Shown: positions 1 through 9,761, counted from the stretch's first letter. The stretch is DNA of 64,000 bases from Silvanigrella aquatica (GCF_001907975.1 NZ_CP017834.1:609407-673406); one strand, 5' to 3'. Program-made: numbers and translations. The notes: generated from the letters alone by a model not told the origin.

Positions 1-2157
1 TCCCTGCAGCCGTTTATTCAATTTCAAAACTACTTAAATGCATTTGAAAAGCTATCATCTTTGGTTGCAGACATATCAGCAAAAAGTATTAATGATCCTT
101 CAAATCCTAATCATGTAATCGAAATAGCTAATAAAATTCAAATCGATTTAGAAAAAATATTTCAAATTTTTTATGACGCTTCAATGATCCTAATACCAAA
201 TCACTTTAACGAAGCGACAAATTCCTATTATAGCTATAAAAATGTAATGCAAATTATTAGAAATATAGCCGACACGGTAAAAAATAGGGAAGAATGTGAT
301 TTCAAAATAGATGAATATTGGAATAGACTGAATAACTTCATTGATATAAACCGACTTAAAATATCTCATGTAGAGAAAAAAATAGCATTAATAGGTGTTT
401 TAATAGATAGAATTGATGATATCGATTTTATCCATCAATATAATAATATTATAAATAAAATAAAAGACAAATTTGATATTATAAATTTGGATCTGAATAT
501 AATAGAGTCTTTGTCTCATCATCAAGGAAAGTGGAAAGATATTGTTTTTTCTTCCGTCATTGTAGGATGGTTTGGTGAAATTATTGCTGATTATCCCTCG
601 ATTAGAAATTTTGGAAAAATGCTATTTTCATATTATGATAATGAAATTATAAAAAATTATGCATATTATAATAGAAATAAATATATTTATTGTCAAAATG
701 AAATATCAAAAAATTATCCTGATTTAACTGACAATAAAATTTTTAAAGAATTGTCAAATCAATTTTTAAATTATTTTTCTATAGGTAATCCAAATCATTT
801 TAATGATGATGAATTTACATTGTTTCAAAAAATTATGCCTCTGTGGATGATGACTCCCCATTCTGCAAGTCGCTTTCTACCTTTGAAACAGGAATTATTC
901 GATCTTGTTATATTCGATAATTTTCCCATTCATAGTATGAATAAGGCCATCCCTTTAATTTATAGGGCACAACAGATTTTTATTATTAAGGAAGCTCATC
1001 ACTCTTCAATTTCTTCAAGTAAGGATGATAATTCGAGAAGTTCAGATAATATTGATAAAATAATTTTTAAAAATTCACTCCAATATGAATTTAAAAATAC
1101 ATCATGTCATCTCAATGAAGCTCTTTTAGCATTTTATAATGTGGCTCTATGTAAGGGTGATCTTTATTTTGCTCAGAGACCTATGGTTTTTTTATCGGAA
1201 AGTCAAATTCAATATATACAAATAAATACAGATTGGAAAAATAAAACTGAAGTTATTGGAAATCATTTTTTAAATCTGATGGAATCAAATCCTCATCAAT
1301 CATTTGCTATTGTTACTATATCAATTGAACAATCTCTTAAGTATAATGATTATTTGACTCGTGTTATTCAAATTAATGAATTTATCCCATGGTCAATTCA
1401 GGGGTTTACTTATGTGAATCAACAAAATCCTCATGTAAAAATTTGTATCCAAGATATTGAAAATATGACTTTTGAACAGTTTGATAATGTTATTTTTATC
1501 ATAGATTCTCATGATTCATTGTTGATAAAGTCAAAATTATTTGAAAATGATAATATCAATTTTTTTATTGCGAAAATAATATCTATTGTGAAAGATAAGT
1601 TTTATATTTTCTCATCCTTTCCATTAAATGATTTTGATACCAGTGAAAAGGCCTATGTCGATAATTATTATATGTGCCTATTGGGGCGTTTATTAAAATA
1701 TTCTAAAGTGTTGAGTGAAGATAATATTGATGCCGCTTTTTCCATACTGAAATCTTTTAAAGGTAATAATAAATTATTTTCTAATAAAAAAGTGAATGAA
1801 TTTTCGAATTATGTCAAATTAGAACTTGAAAACCTTGGCTATAAGGTTTCCGAATCTATTGGTTTTCATCATGTCTGCATCGATCTGGCAATACATCATC
1901 CTTTTAAGAAAAATCAGTATATTTTAGGAATTATCTGTGATGAAGGATTCCTATCATCAAACGAAAAGTTATCCGATACCACATTAGACATTCAGGTATT
2001 GACGAAATTAGGCTGGAATATTGAGAAGCTTTATTCCATCGATTGGCTAAAAGACCCTTTAGCAGAGTTGAATAATATTCATCTTATTCTTCAAAAAATC
2101 ATGCAAATAGAAAGAGGAAATATTGTTGAGTATAATGAATTAAATGCTATAATTTAA
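1..2157 (+). CDS. SF1 helicase/PD-(D/E)XK nuclease-like protein, 3' part, catalytic motifs lost
   Basis: The frame is open from base 1, so the gene begins upstream of the window; about 718 C-terminal residues are visible. The layout matches the large DUF4011/DUF3320-type SF1 helicases with a C-terminal Vsr/MTES_1575-like nuclease domain. FDLVIFD aligns with the strand that carries the DEASQ box, but here reads FDNFPIHS. The place of GDPKQLPP reads KEAHHSS. IQDIENMTFEQFDNVIF aligns with the VKNLENVQGDERDVI motif but lacks the VQGxE residues. FFIAKIISIVKDKFYIFSS stands where NVAITRAR should be. The C-terminal domain keeps IDLAIHHP and LGWNIEKLYSIDWLKDP, but the acidic residue of LGIECDG is Ile (LGIICDE). 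The fold seems conserved while ATPase and nuclease residues are gone. A pseudoenzyme or scaffold is the best reading; Walker A lies outside the window. Confidence 0.75.
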   Translation, partial: SLQPFIQFQNYLNAFEKLSSLVADISAKSINDPSNPNHVIEIANKIQIDLEKIFQIFYDASMILIPNHFNEATNSYYSYKNVMQIIRNIADTVKNREECDFKIDEYWNRLNNFIDINRLKISHVEKKIALIGVLIDRIDDIDFIHQYNNIINKIKDKFDIINLDLNIIESLSHHQGKWKDIVFSSVIVGWFGEIIADYPSIRNFGKMLFSYYDNEIIKNYAYYNRNKYIYCQNEISKNYPDLTDNKIFKELSNQFLNYFSIGNPNHFNDDEFTLFQKIMPLWMMTPHSASRFLPLKQELFDLVIFDNFPIHSMNKAIPLIYRAQQIFIIKEAHHSSISSSKDDNSRSSDNIDKIIFKNSLQYEFKNTSCHLNEALLAFYNVALCKGDLYFAQRPMVFLSESQIQYIQINTDWKNKTEVIGNHFLNLMESNPHQSFAIVTISIEQSLKYNDYLTRVIQINEFIPWSIQGFTYVNQQNPHVKICIQDIENMTFEQFDNVIFIIDSHDSLLIKSKLFENDNINFFIAKIISIVKDKFYIFSSFPLNDFDTSEKAYVDNYYMCLLGRLLKYSKVLSEDNIDAAFSILKSFKGNNKLFSNKKVNEFSNYVKLELENLGYKVSESIGFHHVCIDLAIHHPFKKNQYILGIICDEGFLSSNEKLSDTTLDIQVLTKLGWNIEKLYSIDWLKDPLAELNNIHLILQKIMQIERGNIVEYNELNAII

Positions 2158-2261
2158 ATGGAAATTTTATGATATTTATAATGTATTTAAAGTAAGTACA
2201 TGCTAAAATAAATTCGGTTCTGTAGCTCATTTTGAAATCTGATTTAAAAGGTGACTCAAAA

Positions 2262-4172
2262 ATGCTCAAACACAATATTCCTAGCGGAAAAATAGAAGAC
2301 AAATGGCAAAATCATGTATTTGATAGCAAATTGGTCAATCCTGCAAATCGCAAAAAGTTTTCCGTTATTGTCGTTGGAACAGGATTAGCAGGTGCATCTG
2401 CAGCATCATCGCTGGCGGAAGCAGAATATAAAGTAACTGCATTTTGTTTGCAGGACACTCCCCGACGAGCGCACTCCATTGCTGCTCAGGGCGGAATAAA
2501 TGCAGCTAAAAATTATAAAAATGATGGCGATTCCACTTATCGTTTTTTTTACGATACCGTGAAAGGAGGCGATTATCGTGCCCGTGAAGCCGGTGTCTAC
2601 CGTTTGGCAGAATTATCCTCAAAAGTTATTGATCACTGTGTGGCGACAGGTGTTCCGTTTGCGAGAGAATACGGAGGCCTTTTAGATAATAGATCCTTTG
2701 GTGGAACCCAGGTCGAAAGAACTTTTTATGCAAAAGGCCAAACAGGTCAGCAACTTCTTCTGGGTGCTTATCAAAGTATGATGCGTCAAGTTGCTGAAAA
2801 AAATATTAATATGCTGACACGTCGTGAAATGCTCGATCTCGTTGTCATTGATGGAAAAGCACGAGGAATTATTGTTCGTAATTTGGTCAGCGGAGAAATT
2901 GAAGCTCATCATGCCGATGCGGTTATTATCGCTACAGGTGGTTATGCCAATTTATTTTATCTTTCTACAAATGCTAAACCATCTAATGCTACTGCCATTT
3001 GGCGTGCCTATAAACGGGGTGCTTATTTTGCAAACCCCTGTTTTACACAAATTCATCCCACTTGTATTCCTGTATCTGGCGATCATCAATCTAAATTAAC
3101 ATTAATGTCAGAATCATTGAGAAATGATGGAAGAATTTGGATTCCTAAAAAAGCGAGCGAGGAGAGAAATATAAATGAAATTCAGGAATCGGAGCGCGAT
3201 TATTTTTTAGAGCGCATTTATCCGAGTTTCGGTAATTTAGTGCCACGTGATGTTGCCTCACGAGCGGTAAAAAAAATATGTGATGATGGTTTTGGTGTGG
3301 GTGGGGCGGGATTATCTGTTTACTTAGATTTTAAAGATAAAATAAAGGAACGTGGTAAAAATTATTTAGAAGAAAAATATGGCAATTTATTTCAAATGTA
3401 TGAAAAAATTGTTGGTGATGATCCTTATCAGAAACCCATGCGTATATATCCTGCTATTCACTACACCATGGGTGGTCTTTGGGTTGACTATAATTTAATG
3501 TCCTCAGTTCCCGGATTATTTGTATTAGGAGAAGCAAATTTCAGTGAGCACGGCGCTAACCGCTTAGGCGCGAATGCTCTTCTTCAAGGACTGGTCGATG
3601 GTTACTTTATTTTACCCGTTACATTAGGAAATTATTTTGCCAATTCCAATTTAAAAAAGATTCATAAAGAGCAGGAAGAGTTTCAAGAGGGTATTCAGAA
3701 TACTCAGTTAAATATAAATAATCTTGTGAATATAAAAGGAAATCAACTTGCCGACGAAATACATGAAAAAATTGGTAAAGTAATGTGGAATTGTTGCTCT
3801 ATGTCGCGCAATAAACAAAAACTAGAAGATGCTTTAAAGTTGATTCCAAGAATAAAAGATGAATTTTGGAATGATCTTAAAATTCCATCCGATGCGAACA
3901 CCATAAATCAGGAATTGGAAAAAGCAGGTCGTCTAGGCGATTACATTGAGCTTGCTGAATTAATGTGCCACGATGCCCTTGCACGAGAAGAATCTTGTGG
4001 CAGTCATTTTCGGGAAGAATTTCAAACAAAAAATGGCGATCCCATGCGCGACGACAATAATTTTTGTCATATTGCTGCTTGGAAATATAATGGGATTAAA
4101 GAAAATCCTGAGCGCATAGTTGAAAAATTAGAATTTGAATATTGTAAACCTAGTTCGAGAGATTATAGATAA
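2262..4172 (+). CDS. sdhA: Succinate dehydrogenase/fumarate reductase flavoprotein subunit
   Basis: Flavoprotein of complex II, oxidising succinate or reducing fumarate with covalently bound FAD. The Rossmann motif [12 protein letters not shown] lies near residue 35. The [13 protein letters not shown] segment carries the FAD-linking His, HPTCIP and [11 protein letters not shown] belong to the active site, and [16 protein letters not shown] is the C-terminal FAD-binding motif. The length of about 636 residues suits the Bacteroidetes/epsilon-type SdhA. The ATG at 2262 is preferred over the TTG at 2232 because AAAGGTGA lies a few bases upstream. No sdhB (iron-sulfur) or sdhC (membrane anchor) gene adjoins it: the next gene is on the other strand and only 104 bp separate it from the upstream gene. 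The partners must be elsewhere, or this is a soluble paralogue. Confidence 0.93.
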   Translation: MLKHNIPSGKIEDKWQNHVFDSKLVNPANRKKFSVIVVGTGLAGASAASSLAEAEYKVTAFCLQDTPRRAHSIAAQGGINAAKNYKNDGDSTYRFFYDTVKGGDYRAREAGVYRLAELSSKVIDHCVATGVPFAREYGGLLDNRSFGGTQVERTFYAKGQTGQQLLLGAYQSMMRQVAEKNINMLTRREMLDLVVIDGKARGIIVRNLVSGEIEAHHADAVIIATGGYANLFYLSTNAKPSNATAIWRAYKRGAYFANPCFTQIHPTCIPVSGDHQSKLTLMSESLRNDGRIWIPKKASEERNINEIQESERDYFLERIYPSFGNLVPRDVASRAVKKICDDGFGVGGAGLSVYLDFKDKIKERGKNYLEEKYGNLFQMYEKIVGDDPYQKPMRIYPAIHYTMGGLWVDYNLMSSVPGLFVLGEANFSEHGANRLGANALLQGLVDGYFILPVTLGNYFANSNLKKIHKEQEEFQEGIQNTQLNINNLVNIKGNQLADEIHEKIGKVMWNCCSMSRNKQKLEDALKLIPRIKDEFWNDLKIPSDANTINQELEKAGRLGDYIELAELMCHDALAREESCGSHFREEFQTKNGDPMRDDNNFCHIAAWKYNGIKENPERIVEKLEFEYCKPSSRDYR

Positions 4173-4516
4173 GCATGTTTCACAAAAAATAAAAATTATC
4201 ATAATGATAAAAAATTATAAATAGATTAATTGTAAATTTTTCATCCAATTAATAAAAAAATTAAAAATATTTTTATTTTAAGAATAAATTTTATTGTTAT
4301 GAATTAAAAATGTATATCAATGAGAGAATAAATATAGAATTAATAGTACTCTCCAATTTGAGTCAAAGGGTTCTATAGGTGGTTCAAGAGGACGTTCATG
4401 GGACTGAACTACCATTGGATTTTTAATTTTTTTTATATTATAGATTTTATTATTTACTTTTTTCTGCTTATATTTTAAGTATTATATTGTTTTTATTTAA
4501 ATGTATTATAGAAAAA
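4173..4516. other. AT-rich intergenic region between convergent genes
   Basis: 344 bp with no convincing ORF. It holds one GC-richer structured block (about 4353-4430, listed separately); the rest is A/T homopolymer-rich with no recognised feature. Confidence 0.6.
4353..4430 (+). ncRNA. Candidate structured RNA or elaborate terminator downstream of sdhA
   Basis: The inner hairpin pairs 4378-4386 (GGTGGTTCA) with 4405-4413 (TGAACTACC): nine pairs including one G-U. An outer CCAAT (4353-4357) can pair with ATTGG (4414-4418), and a T-rich tract follows at 4420-4432. The block is clearly richer in G+C than its surroundings. It could simply be the sdhA terminator, but the 18-nt loop and the nested outer helix are more elaborate than needed. 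I do not recognise an RNA family. Confidence 0.4.
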
Positions 4517-5299
4517 TTAAAAGCGGAATTTAAATTCAAAGCAGTTATAATACCCTAATTCAATAAATCCCATTTTTTTATATAAATAAACCGCTTCTGG
4601 AGAAGATGCTGTTAAGCACATATGATCCGTTTGACGTTTTTTAGCATAGCTCAATAAATATTTCATTAGTTTATTTGCATGACCTTGTTTGCGATGTGCT
4701 TCATGAGTGATCACATCAAAAATCCCGCAATAATTATCTGCGAAAAATAGAGAGGCGATGCAAACAGCTTTTCCATCTTTGCTTAAATAAAAAAAGCGAA
4801 AGGGCTGATGCTCTCCAAGTCCAATTTCATGAAAAACTTTTAAATAATAATCGCGGACAAAAGGATCGTAGGCTTCAAGAACATCAATAAATTTTAAAAT
4901 ACCTTCTTTATCAATTACTTCAAAAATTGACTGTAGATTTGATTCATAAATATTTTCATTAAATTGATTTAATTCTATACACATTCCCGTTTCATTGGCT
5001 TCTTTAATAAATCCCATTTCAATTAATTGTGATTCCTTGACACAAGAAATTGTGTTTGGTCCCAGCCATAGGGCAAAAGGGTTGGGTGACAAAGTATCTA
5101 TTATATTTTGTATCTTTTCTTGATAAGTTTCTTTATTGAGTTCTTTTATCCATGCGATATTGAACATGGAGGTTTTATATGGTGATTGAATTAATGTAAA
5201 ATTATTTAATTTAATCACTTTACAATTGTTCAGTCGATTTGGAATATATGCAAATTTTTTTTGAATCGTATTTTCACATCCCGCTATAAATTTTCTCAT
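4517..5299 (-). CDS. GNAT-family N-acetyltransferase
   Basis: 260-residue protein with a C-terminal GNAT domain. A strand-turn with FFADNYCGIFDVITHEAHRKQGHANKLMKYLL matches GNAT motif A (the acetyl-CoA pyrophosphate loop, here R-K-Q-G-H-A), followed by the motif-B-like segment EAVYLYKKMGFIELG. The N-terminal half is less conserved and may be a second, degenerate GNAT fold. The ATG at 5299 is chosen because AGGA precedes it at suitable spacing; the longer ORF start at 5338 has no Shine-Dalgarno and would overlap the divergent ORF more deeply. The substrate cannot be told. Confidence 0.8.
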   Translation of the reverse strand: MRKFIAGCENTIQKKFAYIPNRLNNCKVIKLNNFTLIQSPYKTSMFNIAWIKELNKETYQEKIQNIIDTLSPNPFALWLGPNTISCVKESQLIEMGFIKEANETGMCIELNQFNENIYESNLQSIFEVIDKEGILKFIDVLEAYDPFVRDYYLKVFHEIGLGEHQPFRFFYLSKDGKAVCIASLFFADNYCGIFDVITHEAHRKQGHANKLMKYLLSYAKKRQTDHMCLTASSPEAVYLYKKMGFIELGYYNCFEFKFRF

Positions 5300-5366
5300 G
5301 AAGAACGTCCTATATTTATCCCGCCTTGTTACTTTCATTCAAGTAAATATCAAAATATCTGGAGAG

Positions 5367-5720
5367 ATGTCAATTAAAAGTAGGACTAGCGTTATTGTTA
5401 CAGGAATTACAGGCTGTCTAGGATCGCAACTCGCGAAGCAATTTATTTTTAAAGGATATAGATTTGCTGGATTTGGTTCTTCCAAAAATAAAATACTACA
5501 ATTGCAAGATGAATTTCGTAATAAAGGAGTATTATTGGTTATTGAAGTTTGTGATAATCAGGCTGTGTCACTATGGTTTTTTGATGTCATTAGACAAAAT
5601 AAAAATAATTTTCCATATATTGTGATTCATGCAGTAAGTAAAATAGACGAACGAACATGCATAGCAGATTATCCCATAGAAATATTCAAAGATATTATTA
5701 GTGAACAGCTTCTACTTTAA
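5367..5720 (+). pseudogene. Truncated short-chain dehydrogenase/reductase (SDR) remnant
   Basis: About 117 residues, against roughly 250 or more for the family. TGITGCLG near the N-terminus fits the nucleotide-binding TGxxGxxG glycine motif, and IVIHAV stands where the NNAG-type strand would be. The frame ends about halfway through the Rossmann fold, before the Ser/Tyr-Lys catalytic region, and no continuation is visible in the next 40 bp. The ATG at 5367 has GGAG only two bases away; longer in-frame versions overlap the divergent acetyltransferase. It is most likely the N-terminal stub of a deleted gene. Confidence 0.6.
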
Positions 5721-5760
5721 TTGAATTTTGAAATTTGCAGATCGAATTTTTTTAATACTA

Positions 5761-7041
5761 TTATTCAATTATGACTCTATTTAAATTACTTTTAATTACG
5801 CCTCTTGGAGCATATTTTAATATGTAATAAGGATTGAAATTATAGGAGTCAAAGCTAGGAATGTTTATTTGATAGTCTAATGCAATATCTTCGATGATAT
5901 CAATATGAGTGAGTTTTTGATTATTTTCATTATATAAAGATATTATTGTTTCTTTTTGAACTCCTTTTAAAATAGCACCTTGAATTCTTTGCGCGGGGCA
6001 ATTTATTTCTTGAAAAGTGATGTTTCTTTTAAAAGAGGTCCCAACCCCGCATAAAATTTTTAATTCTTTATTTTCATTTAATTCATAGAATAGAATGCCA
6101 CCATTATTTAATATATCTATATATTCAAATCCATTTCCTTTAGAAATATTATCGAGAGCAATATAGTTTGGTTTTTTTTGAGTTATGGGTCTACAGTATT
6201 TTTCATCTCTTTCAAATATATTTTCGAAACTGTTGTCTATTTCAGAGTGATTCGCAAAAGGAATTCCATGAAAATGATTCATAAGAAATAATCTATTCCA
6301 CCAGAAATAAAAGGGGGAGGAGGTTTTTTCGTCTAATTGAATATTTTGCCATCTCGAGATGCAGGAATAATCGTGTGACAATATACTCTTTCCCAGGCTC
6401 CAGTAGTTTTCAATAAAAATGTCCTGACCAAAAATAATATGTACTTCTCCTGAGTTTGTTTGAAAAAATCCGGAATTTTCTTCATTTTCTGTAACTAGAA
6501 TAAGTCTTTGGTTTTTTACAATCATTTCACTTATCGTCGGCCATTTGGTATATTCAATCCATTTTTGAGGGTTGAAGGTGTATTTACTTAAATTTTTTAT
6601 CTTATTTAATGCGCTATTTAATTTGTCGCGTTTTGTGTGATCTTCTAAAAAAATTGTTATTATTTCGTGAGGGTTTCTATCTAAAAAGGGTATAATTATT
6701 TTATTCATAAGGTCTATAATGGTTCCGCCATTACTTAATTTACACACCTTATGGCACAAATTAATGGTGTCATTATATTCATAGAGATCAAGCATGAGAC
6801 CTCGGACGCCCATATTTAATTGCCTTTGAATAGTGGTACCAAATTGGTTTGAAAATACCGTATCATATGAGTAGGAGTTATGTGATACAAGCCATGTGTG
6901 CTCATTAAAACTTTTGTTATAATTAGAAATGTAATCGTATTTTCCTGTAAACTTTTTTTTTATTTGCGCATGAGCGCAGTTATTATTTTGAAAAATCCAA
7001 ATGAATAAAATAATATTTGATATAAATTTAAATTTTTTCAT
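5761..7041 (-). CDS. Secreted PI-PLC X-domain-like phosphodiesterase
   Basis: 426 residues. Residues 1 to about 25 form a signal peptide ending ...NCAHA-Q, so the protein is exported. The PI-PLC-like TIM-barrel signature is visible: WLVSHNSYS with the first catalytic His, GVRGLMLDLYE after it, NLCHKVC with the second catalytic His, and ITIFLEDHT. The family cleaves phosphodiester bonds in phosphoinositides or related glycerophosphodiesters, and in bacteria is usually secreted and acts on host or prey lipids. Roughly 150 C-terminal residues are of unknown role. AGGAAA sits eight bases before the ATG. It stands alone, between an SDR remnant and the DEAD-like gene. The substrate is inferred only from the fold. 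Confidence 0.82.
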   Translation of the reverse strand: MKKFKFISNIILFIWIFQNNNCAHAQIKKKFTGKYDYISNYNKSFNEHTWLVSHNSYSYDTVFSNQFGTTIQRQLNMGVRGLMLDLYEYNDTINLCHKVCKLSNGGTIIDLMNKIIIPFLDRNPHEIITIFLEDHTKRDKLNSALNKIKNLSKYTFNPQKWIEYTKWPTISEMIVKNQRLILVTENEENSGFFQTNSGEVHIIFGQDIFIENYWSLGKSILSHDYSCISRWQNIQLDEKTSSPFYFWWNRLFLMNHFHGIPFANHSEIDNSFENIFERDEKYCRPITQKKPNYIALDNISKGNGFEYIDILNNGGILFYELNENKELKILCGVGTSFKRNITFQEINCPAQRIQGAILKGVQKETIISLYNENNQKLTHIDIIEDIALDYQINIPSFDSYNFNPYYILKYAPRGVIKSNLNRVIIE

Positions 7042-7210
7042 TTTTAAATTTCCTGACTGATTATTAGATTTTGAGAGTTATAAAAGATTTTTAGTAAAAA
7101 TGACAATAGCTTTTTTTTCTTGAAAAATCAAGAATTAGAGTTAGAGAATTATAAGATTACTTTTTATGAAATTTATTTATTTTTATAACTAAGTTTATTG
7201 AATTGAAAAA

Positions 7211-7249
7211 AAAATGGTCTTCCATTGATATTTCAAAGAAGACCATTTT
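7211..7249 (-). terminator. Intrinsic terminator of the DEAD-box-like gene
   Basis: A perfect 12-bp inverted repeat (7211-7222 with 7238-7249, arm AAAATGGTCTTC) has a 15-nt loop and is followed on the minus strand by a run of T. It lies just after the stop of the gene ending at 7256. Confidence 0.85.
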
Positions 7250-7255
7250 TTATGA

Positions 7256-9655
7256 TTATTCTTTATTATTATCTTCAGGAAGTTTTGAAGGCTTTTTAAG
7301 TATTTTAAAGCGATCAAGTACTGTCGATAGTTTAGGAAGATTCTCTTGAATATTGTTTGCTACTGATTCCTTAGCGGCATGAGCTGCTGATTGAACGGCA
7401 TCTTGTACTAAGGAAACCATAATATCGAAGAGTCCAGGACGTTTGGGTGATGTTGCTGTTTTTTGTGTTGTGCGATCTCTGCGTTTCTCGTTTGCGGCTT
7501 TTGCAGCAAGGCGTGCGGCATCGATAGCATCTTTGGCGCGTTCATCCCTACGTACAAATTTGTCGGAACCGGCGCGATTCATGCTGCTGTCAAACTGAGG
7601 CCTGTTACCTTGTTGATAGGCATTTTTACGCGGCTCGAATGGTTTTTGAGAAAAAGAAGCTGTCGAATGAGTTTTGCTTGTCGCATCTTTCGCAAAAGCA
7701 GCGTTTTCTTCTTTGTTTTCGCTTTCGGGACGAGGATAAAGCTTTGCCGAAAAAGCAGATGCTCCGGCTGCTTGAGGTGGTGCCACGCGCGTTGTGTTGC
7801 TGCTTTCCAGTTCATACTTCTTCGTTGTTTTTGGTTCCACTTTTACTTCAATTTTCGACTCAACTTTAGGTTGAACGATTTCTTCTTTTGTTTCTTCGAC
7901 AACTTCGTCGTATACGACGCCAATTCGTTTGACTTTTCCACTTGGTTCTAGGGGATATTCGGAAATATCTTTTAAATTAAAATAATTTTTATCGGGAGTG
8001 GCAATATGGATTTTAAATCCTAAAGTATTTTCAATTGCTTTGATATTGAAGCCATAATCTTCACAAATAAAAGAAACAGCAATAGGATTTTTCGCGCCTT
8101 CAATTCTTGCAATACGCTTCATAAATGTTTCTGCAACATCAGGTAAATCGAAGTTATATATGCAATTGAGTTCTCGAATTCCTAAGGAATTGGCAATGGC
8201 ATCGTTTGTAACAATGACATTGACTTCTCCGGAACGTATCGATTTTGCTAGTGAAACTTTTTTTTGCGGACTGAGCTGTGATGTTATGAGCTCGACTTTA
8301 ATACCGTTGCCATGAAGTTTGAAAGCAATCCATTCGGCAACTGCTTTTGTATTAGCAAAAATAGCGGCACAGTTAGGTTTATGGGTTTTTAAATGACCTA
8401 ATAAAACCTGGAATTTTTGTGTTGCTTGCAAAGAGTGTGCAAATTGCTTTGGATTTCTTTCTTTAATTTGGCTAGGAAGAGTGCTTATATACTCAGGATC
8501 TTCGAGAAATTTAAATGAAAACTCTCGTACATAAGGAGAGTTTTCATTTGATGTTATAATTTTTTGAGTTCTATCTTGGGAGAGCTCAGCAAGGGTTTGT
8601 TCTAAGTCAGCAATAATCTCTTCGTTGGTAAAGCTTTGTGCTTCCATGGCAAAACAAAGGCCAATGTTCTTGGATTTGATCGATTTGCTTTGCAATGCCG
8701 CATTCATACTTTTAGGAGTAGCAACAAGGACATCAATGCTCTGTGAAGTTACAGTGGCGTTGTCTTCGGCTTGAGAATTCTCATTTAGCTTAGCTACGGA
8801 AATGCCTAAGCTGTTAAAAATAGCTTGGCTCGCTAGATAAACTTCATCGGCTTTTTTCTGTGAAGGGCTTATAAAAAGCACAGAAGGGCATTGCGCTGTA
8901 CCTTTAGGAAGGCTTTCAGAAAGAATTTTTGATGCGGCCGTTACAGTTCCAATGAGGAATCCTTCCACTTCTTTGGGCTTGAGAAGCAATACATCCGATC
9001 CGCGAAGAGTGGCGGGAAGTGCCTTTTGGAGAGTCTCATTAGGTTCTAAAAAACCCGCTTTTTTTACGGCTTCGATAATACTATCGCTCGCAATGAGATT
9101 TTCAAATGTTATGTTTTTTGTCTTTTTTTCCATTTCATTTGGCACGACATATTGAGGTGCAGGAATGGTATCTAAGGTTAAAATGAGGGGTTTAAACTTT
9201 GAGGAAAGTTGTTGTTTTGTTACTTTTTCTTCAAGTTTGTGTATCACTTTTTCAGGTGCCACTTCATTTTTTTGAACGAGTGATTCTTTTTGTGCCTGAA
9301 CTTCAACCGCTTTTGGGGGGAAACTAGGGCTTATATCAGGAAACAAGGTTTCCTGTGGAAGCATTTCCACAGATTTTTTGGAGCTGGAAGCTGTCTTTTT
9401 CATTGTTTGAGGCTTAATTGCTTCTGCTTTTGTCACTTTTTCTTTTTTAGCAGCCACTTCTTTTGTTTTTTTAGGTGCTGCCTTTGTAGGGGATTTGGTC
9501 TCTTTCAAAGACTTAGTACTTTCTTGTTTTTTCGTTTTTGGCGCAGGGGCATCAGCCTTTGTGGAGGCTTTTTTAGACCTTATTGCAGAAGGTTTTGCCT
9601 TACTTGTTTTGTCTGTTTTCTCGGAAACTTCTTTTTTTTTGGTCATGCGTGTCAT
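7256..9655 (-). CDS. DEAD-box RNA helicase-like protein without intact ATPase motifs
   Basis: 799 residues. A lysine/alanine-rich basic tail (1 to about 170) precedes two RecA-like domains, then a charged low-complexity region and a C-terminal helix-rich segment. The Q-motif region and GSDVLLLKP are recognisable, and VATPKSM, AAIFANTKA and YNFDLPDVAE match motifs Ib, IV and the end of V. The catalytic motifs are altered. Motif I (AxTGxGKT) is KPKEVEGF, motif II (DEAD) is AMEA, SAT is TSN, and motif VI (HRIGRTGR) is KRIARIEG. ATP hydrolysis is therefore unlikely. The basic tails suggest an RNA-binding scaffold. The start at 9655 lacks a strong Shine-Dalgarno; the ATG at 9646 is possible. Confidence 0.8.
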   Translation of the reverse strand: MTRMTKKKEVSEKTDKTSKAKPSAIRSKKASTKADAPAPKTKKQESTKSLKETKSPTKAAPKKTKEVAAKKEKVTKAEAIKPQTMKKTASSSKKSVEMLPQETLFPDISPSFPPKAVEVQAQKESLVQKNEVAPEKVIHKLEEKVTKQQLSSKFKPLILTLDTIPAPQYVVPNEMEKKTKNITFENLIASDSIIEAVKKAGFLEPNETLQKALPATLRGSDVLLLKPKEVEGFLIGTVTAASKILSESLPKGTAQCPSVLFISPSQKKADEVYLASQAIFNSLGISVAKLNENSQAEDNATVTSQSIDVLVATPKSMNAALQSKSIKSKNIGLCFAMEAQSFTNEEIIADLEQTLAELSQDRTQKIITSNENSPYVREFSFKFLEDPEYISTLPSQIKERNPKQFAHSLQATQKFQVLLGHLKTHKPNCAAIFANTKAVAEWIAFKLHGNGIKVELITSQLSPQKKVSLAKSIRSGEVNVIVTNDAIANSLGIRELNCIYNFDLPDVAETFMKRIARIEGAKNPIAVSFICEDYGFNIKAIENTLGFKIHIATPDKNYFNLKDISEYPLEPSGKVKRIGVVYDEVVEETKEEIVQPKVESKIEVKVEPKTTKKYELESSNTTRVAPPQAAGASAFSAKLYPRPESENKEENAAFAKDATSKTHSTASFSQKPFEPRKNAYQQGNRPQFDSSMNRAGSDKFVRRDERAKDAIDAARLAAKAANEKRRDRTTQKTATSPKRPGLFDIMVSLVQDAVQSAAHAAKESVANNIQENLPKLSTVLDRFKILKKPSKLPEDNNKE

Positions 9656-9761
9656 TTAATAAACCCACTTGGTGAAACGAACTTGAGAAATCTTCATTGC
9701 TGTGCAATACCTTTCTATCTTGAGTAAGGCATACAGCCTTTTCTATCCTGAGGATACTAAG

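Noticed and set aside
2682-3099. Overlapping short ORFs inside sdhA
   Set aside because: They are shadows of the strong coding frame.
4378-4413. tRNA-like sequence (GGTAGTTCAGT on the minus strand)
   Set aside because: No acceptor stem, T-loop or anticodon arm can be folded.
7463-9727. Several plus-strand ORFs of 60-160 codons
   Set aside because: They are antisense shadows of the DEAD-like gene, Cys/Phe-rich from reverse-reading of Lys/Ala codons.
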